Source: Owenia fusiformis
Lineage: Eukaryota > Annelida > Polychaeta > Sabellida > Oweniidae
DNA: 64,000 nucleotides
Assembly (NCBI GenBank): GCA_903813345.2
Contig: CAIIXF020000006.1
Span: 25,055,936-25,119,935 of the forward strand
Reading direction: 5' to 3'
In this document: positions 20,964-35,900 of the stretch, in pieces
Numbering within the stretch: the first letter of the stretch is position 1
Layout: each line of letters opens with the position of its first letter
The notes under the pieces: generated by a model
What the model saw: only the letters and a program-made list of their open reading frames with translations
Databases searched by the model: none
Told to the model about the DNA's origin: nothing
Made by a program: the position numbers and the translations under genes

Positions 20964-23900
20964 GTAAGTACAATCATGGGCTTTCAACTCTATTTGAAAG
21001 ACCATAATACTTACTCGAGTCTCTAGCTTACAGCTAGACGAAACTTCATTGATTTCGTATGTAATGGCTATACGCACCTACACGCACCTAGAACTCATTT
21101 TTAATAAATTTTATAAATATTTTTAAGTATATTAATCATATTTAGGATGAAGCGTTGCTTGTCTGGATCTAGATATTTCAAAATTTCATTTCGGAGTTTG
21201 ACACATGGTGAAATTTTCTCGCTGTAGCTAAAAATGGCTTCCGGTTCTGGACGTGAATAACATTTGAAATTATTCTCGCTTAAAGAAATCAAATATAACA
21301 ATAGATTCAGACGGGGATGTGAGCTGATGTTCTTCAAATCTATACATAAAGGTATATTTCATATTATTATGCCATATTTACTGTGCGTGTGACACAATGA
21401 TTTACAATATTTATAATACTAAGGCAGCTCAATCTTCCTCCTCAAAGCCGGAATATAGAGAAGGCTTTGGACCGAAGTAACATAATACAGTGTTTACAAG
21501 TCTACATGTAATGAATAGAGTCCTTATCAGGCTATACATTTTATGACTGCAATCTAACTCCCCTGTTAATAGCTTACCTTTTTACGAAGGTTCCCACTTA
21601 GTACCTGGCGCTACGGACAATGCCCATGAGTAGAGCTCTTCGCACTATGGATTGGGTTTGCATCATTTACATGACTTACTGTTTTGTAAGCCCAGCTTTA
21701 TTGGCTTTATTAGCTTTTATGGCAAGTCATCGAGGCAACTATCAAGTCATCAAATGATGTGATTATGAGTAGTATAATGACGTTTCACATCATCTTCTAT
21801 GACATATTGCCCCATCACAGCAACGTGTCCATTTATTTTCCAGGTGCAGCGCTACACTTACACGATGTATCTCTATGTGATATAGACTGGCTAATAAAGA
21901 ATGCTAGCTACTTGCCACACGTATATGTCTGTCAGGAAGAAGGCGCCAGTATGAGGCTGCATTATTTTGATAAACCTGCCACAGGTACATTGTATGATAA
22001 GATGTCTAATGTTGACAATTGGAGGAAAACAAAATTAATGGCGTTATATTCTACCCCTCGCCCCTTATAAGATTGACTTTATTTTTCCTCCACGACTGTT
22101 AAGATCGATTAAGGCACTATATTTATTACTACCTGTATACTTACACTATAATTACTTTTTCTTATATATGCATGTACAGGCCCGTAGCCAGAATTTTCCA
22201 AGGGGGGGTCCACTTTTCCAAAAAATTCTAGGGGGGGTCACTTTGGCAAATTTTGCCAAAAATCACTCAAAAAATAGTCAGAATGGTGAAAAACTGCATG
22301 ATTTTGAAAGAAATTTTGGCCAGGGGGGGGTTCGCCCGAACCCCCCGAACCTCCCCTGGCTACGGGCCTGATGTAAATAATGTACATGACCCACATCTGT
22401 ATCCCATATGTTATAACATGGGCTTTTATCTCTTGAAAGCCAATGGTTATAACTAGGGCTGGCACGGAAAGGAATTATTGTCCGAACCGTCTGATTTTGC
22501 CTTCGGAAATGGACTTTCGGACCTACCTTCTCATATTCCGATAATTTTCGGAATCTTTATTTTCCGTTTAGAACATTCACTTATCGTTATAGCGACACGC
22601 TAACTCGCTATAGCAAACTAGTACTATGAAACGAAATCAATAAATATATATAATTATTAAACATTTTCACTTGGTAAAGTTGTTTTATATGTAGTGAATG
22701 ATAGAAATGAATAAAGTATGATTGTTTTATGTATATTCAGTACCCATAAGAAAAGACAATTATTGTAAGAAAGACAATATACAATATACAGTAACAGTTG
22801 TATGCCAAGGTGCCAAGAAGGCAAGGACATTAACATTTTGCCATTAGTTTTGATCATTTATGCCACTTGTTCTGGCAGTTAGATAATGTTAGTGTTTGTA
22901 TTCAATAAACATAATACAACTTATATATATATAGCTGTACACTGCTGTTCCAATGGTTACAAAAATGAGAACTAAGGGGAGAAGTAGGAACTATTTTAAA
23001 TAAGGTCGGAAATTCCGAAAGTTCCGAATTCCGAAGCCAAGTTCCGAATTCCGTTCGATTCCGTTCCGTTCCGTGCCACCCCTAGTTATAACCCTCATCT
23101 GTTATACCCCACATAATAATGTTAATACTGTACTGTGGGTATTAGAAACATGTTTTATTGATTTATCTTTGATTTCATCAGATTTACATCGAAGAACATG
23201 AAATGGGTGCTAGATATTCATGATAAACAGATGGCAGATGGCTATTAACCTGTACATGAACTATACAACTGTTTATTAGCTTTTATTCCATAGTTAGCAT
23301 GATATTCATAGGATAACATGTGAAAATAAAAACGGTATTTTTGTAATCAGTGGTAAAATATGATATTTTTGACAAATTTTCACTAAGCATACGGTTTTTT
23401 AGCCATGACATACGACGTCGTATGCGATGGTTTATGGATTTTTGCTACTTCAGACTCAAAACGAGGCTAAGTGTCAACATTGCCGGATCGTTTGGAAAAT
23501 TCGAATTAAATGACTTAATTTCCGATGATTCTGATGATGACTTTAACTATGGAATAAAAAGAACATCCTATGATTTACTCGTGATATGATTTTAATCCAC
23601 TCATGTTAGTGTTTGTATTCAATAAACATAATACAATACGCTCGCTCGTGCAGATATCATATCCATTCGTGGATAAAAATCATATCACTCATAAATCATA
23701 GGATATCCTCTATAAAAATAAATAAATAATAAAATAAAAACTACTGCAATATTAAGATTATACATTACAATATCAGTTAATTAAAACATTGAATGAAATC
23801 CTGTGCTATATTTGTGAAGAAATTTATTTTGTTAAAATATTTTCAGACTGCTATTGGACACCTTTAAAAGACTGGAGGAGTAAATATGGGAAAGATGTTG

Positions 23901-26900
23901 TTGACCAATGGTATGTAGACATCTTATATCTAATAATACATGTACAGTTTAATATTCAAATTCATTGCGCATTTGGCACACCACACCGCTTACTTAGCAC
24001 CTTGACAAATTTCCCCTTTTATTTGGTATCCTCTACAAATGGGGGAATATAATTGAGTACCCAACATGCCTTAATTTATGAAATATCACAATTTCAACAT
24101 GTACATGCTGTGGCGTTTGATGCATGTTATAAAAAAAGGATGAATTTTTCGTTTTTTGATATTTATAAGATGCAAGGGAACATGACACAAGTTATTGTAT
24201 TTTTTAGGTTGATAGGGAACATGACACAACTTGTTGTATTTTTTAGGTTGCTAGGGAACATGACACTACTTGTTGTATTTGTAGCTTGCTAGGGAACATG
24301 ACACAACTTGTTGTGTTTGTAGGTTTCAAGGGAACATGACACTACTTGTTGTATTTGTAAGTTGCTAAGGAACATGCCACTAGTTGTTGTATTTGTAGGT
24401 TGCTAGGGAACATGACACAACTTGTTGAATTTGTAGGTTGCTAAGGAACATGATACAACTTGCTTTATTTGTAAGTTGTTAGGGAGCATGACACAACTTA
24501 TTATCCCAACGAACGAAGTTCGGTAGGGATATAGTGAAGCCCTCCGTCCGTCTGTCCGTCCGTCCGTCCGTCAGTCCGTCCGTCTGTCCGGAAGATAACT
24601 CAAATACTAGTAGACGGATTTTCTTCATATTTAGTGGAAAGATGTATATTGGTGAATAGTTTTACGCAAAGAAAATTTTTTTCAAGATGGCCGCCGCTTT
24701 AAAAATGACGGGACTTTTTCGCAAAAATCATAAATTTTTCATTCTGAACCAAAGTAATTAATATTATTGTTTGAAATTTTGGTAGTATTTTCACAACATT
24801 TATCTATTTCACATATATTCCGTGTTTTTCATCCTGACCCCCAGGGGCCGTGTATGGGGGGACAGGAAAACAGAAATTTTCGCTAATTTTTAGATCTTTC
24901 TAAAGTATAGCTTTATTATACTCAAATGAAAGGCAATTAAAAGTAGATTGCAAATATTTTATCTTTTTTCTGATTCGAGCCTCGTAAAATTCAAAATGGC
25001 CGTCTAATGTACGATTTCGCAATAATTTTTCGATCCCTTCAAAGTATGGCTATATTATACTCAAATTGAAGGAATTTTGGAGTAGGTCACAATTATGGTA
25101 TTATTTTTCAGATTTGTATCTCAGAAAATTCAAAATGGCTGCTTTGCAGGAATTTGCAATTTTAAAATCTAATTTTTTCAATTTTAACCAAAGTAATGAG
25201 TATAATTGATTGGAATTCGCTAATTGATATTCTGTTCGTTGGGATTTGCTACTCCGCGGAGTTGCCGTTATCTAGTTATATTTGTAGGTTACTAGGAAAC
25301 ATGACACTACTTGTAGATGACCCTGTTAAAGCCTACCCAAACATTGACGCAGTCTGGAAAAAGTTTTTAGACACTTTAGGGGTGGCCGACGGCCTTATAT
25401 TCTATGCTCCAATTTACAAGGTATGGACTTAAGTATTTATGGGGTTCCAATCCCTTGTTAATTAACTTTTAAAAAATAGATACTAGTTTCTTATTCAAAT
25501 TCTATTTGTTGATTTTTATGTAAGGATAAACATTGTTCGATATCCCCTTCCCTCTCTACATGCAACTTTCATTTGTCAGCCATATTGAAATTCATTGTTA
25601 ATCATTTGCAGGCATATTATTATCAAGCTTTACAAGAATTTTATGATGACAATGTGCAATATATAGAAGTGCGTACTTTACTGAGTAATGTGTATGAACT
25701 AAATGGTACGATACATGACAAGGAATGGGTGTTGAAGGCTTACATAGACACTCTTCACCAGTTCATGAAGGACCACCCAGATTTTAGTGGCTCAAAAACT
25801 ATATACTCCAACACAAGGTATGTTTTTGACAAATGGAGAAAAGCCCAGTACTCATTGAATTGTTGGTGTTTTATTGCATGAGGTTTTTGTTTGCAGTTAA
25901 AAAAGAGAGAATAGCTTTAAGTTTTAAGGTGAAAGGAATTCTGGGCGACAGAAATGACAAATATTGTTTCTGCGACGAAATCAATCAACATTGACATATT
26001 CTTTCCCCTTCCTATTTTGTAATTTAACAATTGAAACAAGTATACATGCCATATTTAAACAAATATCAGACAGATTCGTAAAAATATTTTTTGATGGATA
26101 AAATTATCAATTATAAAACCGGAAGTGTGTTCTCTGAGGTCAGTGTGAAAATATTTTGATTATTTCAAATTTTGCTGTGGATTTGATTTTAAATGCTTCT
26201 AAATGATCTTCAAATGCTCACTATGATTTCTATTAGTAATTTTGACTTTCCCATTCATTAAAAAAGAACATTGTCACCATTTACTCGATTTGTTAATTTA
26301 CTTCCAGTCTATCGAGGAAAATCTCAATTATAAAAGTTCCTTGGAACTTTTAAAATCTTCAGTCTAAACATGGCTTTTTAAAGGTTCAAACATAGACTTT
26401 GAATCTTTATGCATAATTAGAAAATAGAATCATCAGAGAAGGTTTTAAACAATGAAATTGACTCTAAAGCCAGAAAAAAAATTGAACCATTCTATCGTCT
26501 CTGAAACCTAATAATTCCTTTAACATAAGAATAGAGGGTGATTAGTAATTTGTAAATGAGGGATATGATCCGTGCAGTTTTAATTATTCCATATATCATT
26601 TACATCATTGGGAAATAATCAATGTAAGTGCTATAAACTCCGTAATGCCACATGGGTCTTGTTCTATTTGCAGGTTCATTGAGCCTAGTGCAGTACAAGA
26701 TGATATTAATCTAAGTATAAAGTTCAGGAATAAATATCCTGATCATTTTGCTGGTTATGATTTGGTAGGACAAGAAGACCCAGGCTTCCCACTGACCTAT
26801 TATCTTGACCAGCTTTTGAGTCCATCTCAGATGAGCCCCCCTGTTGACTTGCCTTATTTCTTTCATGCAGGGGAGACAGGTAAGACTGAGAAATTCAATG

Positions 26901-29900
26901 TGTGGTTATTTGTATGTCCCAACTTAACCCAGTATTTAGTAAATTATTTGATACATGGCAGATACATTTTAAAAATGTAATTTCTAAAGTAGATACTAGT
27001 TATTAATATTAATAACTTTGTTCATAAAATACCCTGGCAATAATAATGCAAAATAAAAAAGAAAGAATTTGTGACAAAATTGAGTCCCCCTGTTGACTTG
27101 CCTTATTTCTTTCATGCAGGGGAGACAGATAAGAGTGACACAAGTGGGGTGGTTTGGGGGGTTCAAGAAATCAAAATTTCTTTCAAAATCATGCAGTTTT
27201 TCACCATTTTAACACTTGTCAGGTGATTTTAGCCTTTTTGGGGCCAAAATTGTCAAATATGAAACACCCTGGAAATTTTTGAAATGTGAACCCCGTGGCA
27301 AAAGCTCTTTTGGACTCAAAACTTTTGGTTCTTGTCCCATGCTAACCTAATCACAAAATATTCTCAACAGTCTATGAGAGTATAAAAATGGACATGTTGT
27401 CCAATCAATGATGAATATATGAGCACTACACATGTGCCAGCCAAACTTTGGGGTTTTCACATCCTTCAAGATTGGTCCTTCACTGCTTTCATAGCAATGT
27501 AATGCAATGAATTACTCTTGGGTCAATGATTGGGTTTTCATTCAGCAATGCTTTTTCAGACTGGTATGGTACTGCTGTAGACATCAACATTATAGATGCT
27601 CTCTTGTTGAATACTAGCCGTATAGGGCATGGTTATGCAATAAACAAGCACCCAGAAGCTCTGCGTATGGCCAGAGAGTCTAACACACCTATTGAAGTCA
27701 ACCCAATCTCAAATCAGGTAAGCCATACCTGTGATCTCCCCAGCATTAAAGCAAGTGAGATTCTGAAAACTGGCTTGCACCCACCTGAAATTCCAATTGC
27801 ACCCACTTGAAAATGAGAAAAATAATGAAACATTGGCATATTTTGACCAATTTTGGTCTGAATTGTGAAAATGAGAATTTTGCTCCTACCTGAGAAAAGA
27901 TCCTGGGGAGATCATTGCATACTCAGAAGTTATAAGGAGTCACTTGACTAAAAATCAAAATATTCACAGGTACATGTGTAACAACAATTATAACATGTTT
28001 GCTAATAATGATAATAATAATGCAGACAGTGTACATGTTTTAATTAAGAATAAATGATTTAGGCCTGTCAGATATTCCATCTAATATACTGTAAATGAAA
28101 ATTTTATGGTTGATTCTCTGGAAACTGGGGAAAAACATAGTTATACTTATCATTAGTTATAGTTTATTTCATGTTATATCATATATTGAACCATTACAAA
28201 ACATATGCATTTGACACCTCAAGTAAAAGGGCGGATCAGAGTGTATCAAATTGTGTTGCAGAGAAACCAATGTACATATAATTTACAATAACATTTTTTA
28301 TTCCATAATAACATGTTTTCCCTGGGAAAATAACAGGGAATAAAAGTGTTATTTGAAAAATCCCGTATCAGATCCCGTATCAGCCAAAATCCCGTATCAG
28401 ATCCCGTATTGGATCCCGTATCAGCAAAAATCCCGTATCAGATCCCGTATCAGAAATATTCCCGGTAATTTCTCTTGAGTTTTACGCTTTTCGTCTAGCA
28501 CATCTCTACAGGAAGTAAAAAAATCGTTTGGAAAATTGAAATTATTGAAATTATTATCATCTAGTTTACGTCTATTACTGTGATAAAGGTCTATTACTGT
28601 GACAAATATGTCTAGGTATGCAACAGAGGATGTTGATGACTTCATTAAAGGTCAAGAAATTGAAAACAAAAATATTATGAAATAAATAGGTTATTGATGG
28701 TCGTGATGGAATATGGATTTATTCCTTGAGAAAATATGATATTGGCCTCAGAAAATATCATATTGACACTCGGGCTATCGCCCTCGGTCAATATGATATT
28801 TTCCTTGGCCAATATCATATTTTCCCTCGGAATAAAATCCATATTCCATCCCTCCCATTAAATAACCTCTATATATCGCATGTCAGGATGCCTGCAATAC
28901 AGAACTTTGAGTCTTTAGGAATTAAATTGGAATAAATAAAATGTAAATTTATGTAATATTTTCATTCATCTTTTCCAAGAGGTCTTTCTTTTGTTGTGCA
29001 ATGGGTTTTCAACAGAAAGGCTTTCTCTTGATCGAAAGCCCATGGTTGTGCTTAAAAGAAGTTCTAAGAACTTTTATTTTGAGATTTTTCTTGGTAGTCC
29101 GTAAGTAATACAAGCCAAGAAAACAGTGATATTGTTATTTTTAAGAATTGAATAAGTCAAAACACTCCTGATACAAGTAGAGGTCATATGAATCAATTGA
29201 AGATCATTAAGAAGCATTTAAATAGAATTGAATGGCAGAATTTAAAAAAAACACCCCTACAGGCCCGTAGCCAGGATTTGTGAAGGGGGGTTCACATTTG
29301 ACAATTTTGGTCCAAATATGGCTAAAATCACTTGAGAGGTGCTCAAAATGGTGAAAAACTGCATGATTTTAAAAGAATTTTTGGCGGGGGGGGTTCACCC
29401 GAACCTGGCTAGACCCTGGCTACGGGCCTGCCCCTATACGTAAAGTATTGGATGTCGTTTGGTCTTCCTCAGATGTAACTCAGCTGTTTCTATATCTTTG
29501 AATTCATTAAAGTGAAAGCTTATTTTTTTTCGGCCAATTGATAATGCTTTTTATTTTATTATGTTAGTATTTACTTTAAAGTACAGATTGTCAAAGTTGT
29601 CATCCTCTAGAGAAATATTGGTGTCATCAGCAAAAATAAATAATTTTATCATATTGGAAACATTGAATATGTTGTTTATATTTAAAGTGAAAAGTACATG
29701 TCCTATAACACACCCTTGAGGAATGCCACAGTTTAAAAATGTTCATCACTATTCTTATGAAAACCTAAGAGTTCTAGTTTATTGAAGGATCTATTGTAAC
29801 GGAAGCTTTTGAGAGGTCCATGCTTATATTATTGTCCATTGAAAATCGAATTTATTCCAGAAATGTATGTTGAGTTGTTTCCTTTGAATCCAACTTGTTT

Positions 29901-32900
29901 TTGATTCATTAACTTATTATTTTTGATAGATTTAAAAATTATCGAGTGCATTACTTAATTTGGTTGTTTTCATTTTTTCTGGAAATACACCTGTTTGTAG
30001 AGAAAGGTCGCTATATGAGAAAATGGTGTTTCAAGATTGTATCTTGCATGTTTGATAACTATTGGTTTTATATCATCAAATCCTGGAGCTTTATCATTAC
30101 GTCTTTTCGTAAGTGTTAAGATTTCATCTTCAATTTTAGGTTCTAGAAATAAAGAAAAGGGGTTTTGTGTAATATTTTCACGTGGTGATCCAGTTGGAGT
30201 TATTGTAGATGGTAGCTTCTTTAAGGCCCGGTCACACCGCCCGGACGTTGCTGGAGCGTTCCTTGAACGTTGAAAAAATTCATCAACGCTCGTCAACGCG
30301 CACAAAATGGGGAAAAAAACAAAAACACTGGCGTTGGCTTAGCGGTGCACCGCTGAAGCCGGCGTTGCTTTAGCGTTGGTTAAGCGGTTGCGAGCGGTAG
30401 CTAGCGTTTGTTTAGCGGTAATGCGAGCGTTGGTATAGCGGCGTTCTGCGCATGAGAGCGTTGCCTCGGCGGGGGTATAAATAGCAGCAGCGTTGGTTTA
30501 GCAGCATATCGCGTTTGACTACTGAGCTGAACGGATCTATTCAGTTGAATAATTGTTCAGTCTGAACTCAACGGCAGCTCGATTCCAGAAGAGCTCGTGG
30601 TGCATTTCTCCACGTATTTATAGCCAAATTCTGGTCCCGCTCCGACACCTCTATACCAACGCCAAAGCAAAGTTCATCGCCGCCATGGAACGCTGCGACA
30701 ACGTCCGACACCGTTCCAACAACCCCAGGTACGCTGATAAAACGCTAACAACTGCTCCACCGACGTTTGGGCAACGTTTAATCGCCGCCCGGGCAACGCT
30801 GGCGAAGCAGCGGTGGTCCAGCGTTTAAGATTTCTGCGTTGGTCTAGCGGATTCAAGCGTCCACAAACTTGCGTCTAGCGGTGCCAAACTTTGACTGGGC
30901 ATTGGTGGAGCGGTGATAAACTTTGCCAGGGCGTAAAATTGTCCCTTTTTCAACGCTCGCAATATTTTGAGCAGCTCAAAACTTTTGGAGCGTTAGGATG
31001 GCTACTCGAGAAACATCCGCGTTGGCCGAGCGTTTACAGCGTTGCTTTAACGGATGCCAACTTTTGTTAAACGGTGGTGAACGTTTATGAGCGTTGATGA
31101 TTTTTTTCAACGTTCAAGGAACGCTCCAGCAACGTTTAGGCGGTGTGACCGGGCCTTTATAAATAATGAATTTCAAGAAAAAATGAGAAGAAAAATCAGA
31201 GTTTTTTAAAAGAATTGGAGATATATGGTTTCCAAAATATTGACTCAAAACATGTACACAATAAACAGAGATGTAAGTTTTATGCCCAAATTAGGTACAT
31301 TTTATAAGTTTGCGTGTCTACATAAAACCTTCATCCTTGAAAATAAAATTTGAAAATCATATAATTTTAGGTTCTAGGATTGGTGACAGACCTTCGCAAC
31401 CACCCTGCCTCTAGTCTCATGGGGGAGGGGTTTCCCATGGTAATCAGTTCAGATGACCCTGGTGTGTGGGGAGCAAGGGCATTATCATATGATTTCTACG
31501 AGGCCTTTATGGGACTTGGCGGGGAATTTGCAGACCTGAAAACCTTAAAAAAGTTAGCCATAGACTCTCTACAGTAAGTTTGATGTCTTATATCTTACCA
31601 TCAAAGCCCTATTGGTGTGAACTTAGCTTTAAGAATAAATTGTGTAAGGATTGTGTGGCAGTTATTAAACAATAATTAGTAATGATTGTATTATTTAGTT
31701 TATTCTGGATATTATTTTTTTACAGTTAACATTATACAAACAACTCAATAACATTCATACTGTAGACTGTACATGTATTATTTACAATGGATTTAAACCT
31801 TTCTAATCTGAACATCTTGGTACCAGCCAAAAGTGTCCGGATATGTATGTGTTCACATTACAAGGTTTTCTTAATATACAAGTCTATGGGAGATAACAAA
31901 ATTTGGCCAATTCGGCCGAAACTCAAGTTGGCACTATTCCAACCAAATTAGGAATTTGTCATTTCATGATGTCATCAGATTATTTATTTTTAAACTAAAT
32001 ATCCTTCCAGTATCTATAAACAAACTTCACTTCATAGAACAAAAACTTTTCAAAACATTTCATACATTATACTTTCAGAACCATTCGGAATAAAATTTGG
32101 TATTTTTGGTCGTGACCACTGTCGAAATAAAAAAGTAACTTGTATTGTTCACCATCACTTGCTATATATGAATGGGCATAGTAGTGTGAAAACAAATGTC
32201 TTTTGATATTCCATCCATGAGAAAGTTAATATGAAATTATGGGTTATCACAGTGCCCACACTGTACATAATTTCATTCTTTTTGTTAGTCTACTGTATAG
32301 ATGATAAACGTTGCAATATAACCTCATCGACAGTGACAACCTTCTCTTCATTACTTTTTCTGTTGGTGTCAGTCACATGGTATATTTGTCGTTTTCCAAA
32401 CATTGATGGTGCACCATAGCTCGACATTATTGTTGAAACGGTGTCAGTGTAGCTTCCAGAGATTGAAATTGTCTGATGTCTCGATAAATCAGACTGAGAA
32501 TATGGTTTGAGACACTTAAAGGTCCTTTTCATAGCATCTCTGAACACCTTGTAGCTGAATACATAGATGAATGGATTGATACAGCAGTTCAGGAATGCCG
32601 TAATCATAGTGAACTGATAGAATGGAGTTGTGAACCCAGGAACAGACACCCCGAGGTTGTAAAGAAGGAAATAGACGCCATTGCAGATCCAACACAAAAA
32701 GAAACACAAGGAGACCAACAGGAGTGTTTTGATAACATTGTGTCTTGCCCGTAGCAATTTCTTCTCCCTATTTGACGCTGATGATGATGAATGTGCCTCC
32801 TTCGTCATCTTAATCGCCATCCTACAGTAGCAGCCAATCATAATGCTTATGGGAATGATGAACTGAACAACAGTCAATGAGACTCCAAACACTGTACTGA

Positions 32901-35900
32901 ACGTCTCACTTGGCCATTCGGTCCACAACATACAGACTGTTCCTTTAAGTTCAGAACTCCATATCTCATAAGCTGTCCAGGACAATCCTGCGATCCATAC
33001 AATTGCAATAACAAGTCCTACTTTGTTCCTTGTAAAGCACCACCTATATGTCACTGGATGTATCAGGGCTAAGTATCTCTCTATTGTCAACGCCACGAGG
33101 TTGAAGGTTGATATCACCATGCACGACCATATAGGATATTGGGAAAGCCACACCTTACAAAACACCCTAGCTCCGAATCCGGGCTCCTTAATCCAACCAA
33201 TGTCGTCGAAGTATTTATTCAATGCAACAAACAACGAGGCTAGCAGATCAATTATACTTTGATTTATAATTAACATGTTCGTGATTTTACTTCGCAGTTT
33301 GACTGTACTTAGAAAAACAAAGATCACAAGAGAATTGCCGCATAATCCAATCGAACCGATTATGCAGAATATAACTTTGTCAATGAACTCAGTATGAGAT
33401 GTAGCAGTAAGGCTAATAATAGTCTCATTTTCCTTTAGTACGGTGTTTTGGGTTGCATCATCCATTTTTGTTGCAAATTTTTGTTTCAAGTTTTTATGCC
33501 ATCACCAGAAGTGGTGACATTGTTTATGGTCTGAAATTTTTCTGGACAGTGTTCAGGGTTGAGCATCTGTAACACAGTGTCTGTAACAAATTACGGCATC
33601 TGTAACAAATGGCAGGTTTAACATTTTGCACATTAAAGCCTTGTAACAGTGTTACAGTGTTGTGTTACGCATTATAGATAGTAAGTTTCTGTATATATTT
33701 TTATTTTGTAGTTTTTTCCTCATCTTTATCATAAAAACGGATAGAGAGGATAACATTTTGGAAGCAATCTTTTCAAAGGTCATTCCAGTGATACAATTCC
33801 TTATAATCCTAATCTTATTTTCTGAGAAAAGAATCCAGATATCTGATCAAATATTGTATAAAAAGACTAATGCACTGAATGAAAATGAGTTTTTGTTTTG
33901 AGATACTAACTTTGATCAGTCTGGTAAACTGAAATATGTATTCACTTTAATCTGAATGTATAAGTTATGAAAATCATTAAATATGAAAATAATTAACTAA
34001 TACTTATCAATATTTGGAAATGCACTCCTTTTTAAAGTGTGTATAAAGGTTGTTTAGTTTCCAGTGGTAGTTTCCAATTTTGACGTCACTTAGTTCTATT
34101 TCACCATGAACATGAAAGCTATTTTTAAATAGATAGGTCAATGTTTTGTGAAAGGACGGGTATCAGTAAACCCCTTTTTTAGCCCCCTTACAAAACAAGT
34201 ATATATGCACATGGAATTGAAGAGGAAGTATAACTTAATACTTAAAAACTTAATTTTAGAGAATTTTGACATTTGACCTTGACAGTTGGGTCATTTGAAG
34301 GTCAACTATAAGAGATGCTATTTTGTAAAAAAATTGGCACTTTCTAATACAAGAAATGAATGGAATGGAGATTCAAACTGAAATAATGAGATTCTTGCAC
34401 TGACAATTACGTGAAAATTTTGAGATTAATGATTGTTCCTGTTCCCTTTTGAGGCTCTTTCAGTATTCAAGCATGTTTTAAGAGTTGGGAGGTTAATATA
34501 TTTTAAAAATGCCCATGGGCAATTGGGAGAAAATGATTGCAATTAAATGCACTTTAGGGCACTTCAATGAGAATGGATTTTCTTATTTCAATTGTTTCTC
34601 TTCAGTTTTCTAAACATGTTTGCCATACTCTAAAGAGTTAAAGACTCATTTTTGATAAATGCCCATTGGGATTTTAACGTTTTGCCAATATTCAGTTCCC
34701 ATATTTGAAACACAAATAATCCAAAGAAATCCTCTTTCAATATGTTATGTATCATAAAATAGAAGGTAACATCATGTATTAATGACATGACACTCAAAGG
34801 ATTACCGGATAATTTCTACTTATTCCCTACTTAGAAAAAATTCCCTCCTCTTAGGCCATTCAAAGTTTTTTGTATGATTAATGTCACTTACTTTCTGTTT
34901 TCAGAAAATAAACAAAATGATCCCATGTACTCTGTCTTTGTAATGAATTTAAATGACAGAATTTTAAAATTGTGATCTTAGATCATATTGTAGTGAAATA
35001 TGCTCTCAGATTGATTAAAAACTATGTATGTAAGCTTCAGTATTGTTTCACGGCCCCTGAACTCAAGAGGTATACCACTTGCTAAGTCAGTATGTGTTAT
35101 TGTAATTTCACATTTGAATAACTAAAACCCTTAAAATAAAAAAAAACTGACAGTGATTACTTTGGTATACATAGTGTATTTTCTTACATTCAACACTTGA
35201 ATAATAGCTATATGTTTAAATATATTGTATAAAATGTATAGATACATAGAAATTGGTATGCCATCCCTTTTATGCCCTTGAAATGTATACATTTCTCAGC
35301 AAACAAGTTTGTGTTTTTTCTCGAGTTTGTGTTTGTTTTCCTTGTACTCTTGCATGATTTGTATTTTGCCAGGCCGCAAATTAAAGAATCTACTTCTTAT
35401 GGCCTTATGTAGTGTATGTATGCTCATGTTGGCAGCCATTTTGAAAACATGAACCAGTCAGGCTTATTTTCATCACAAAAGTTAAGTTTTAGTGGTGAGC
35501 ACACAACTGAACAACAATGACATTGCTATTATTCACAGGGTACGTACCAAATTAAGCATGACAGTTGAACGTGTGGGTTACGGTACAACACGAGGGGGAT
35601 GAAATGGGAGCAAGCATATGTTTCTTTGTTCAGAAAGATGTGGTCTACATGTAGTTTCTAGATATTTTTTTATATGTAAAGGACAAGTCTCAGTTTGGAG
35701 AACAGTCTCCTGGGCTAATATGAAAAATATATGAAATATCACCCAAATATCACCCAAATTAAATTATGAATATTCAAAAGAGGACAGCTAAGTCTACAAG
35801 ATGTAAAAATATCACAATTGTCCGAAGCAGGAGTAATGGTGCAGAAGACCGATTCAATAAAATACAAGTCTCGATTTGGAGAATGAAGTTCATCAGTGTA

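Noticed and set aside
21985-22070. Continuation of ADA2 exon 2 to the stop at 22070
   Set aside because: The frame runs on past the GT at 21985, but joining to exon 3 restores the conserved Cys and the family alignment; read-through would end the protein early.
27081-27138. Alternative ADA2 exon
   Set aside because: Only the last 48 nt of exon 6 are present and the donor is AT, so it cannot be spliced normally.
30553-30856. GC-rich open frames of 60-91 codons
   Set aside because: They lie wholly inside the GCGTTG-rich MITE and follow its word repeats.
33466-33489. GPCR start eight codons upstream
   Set aside because: The first codon there is TTG; the first ATG in frame is at 33463-33465.
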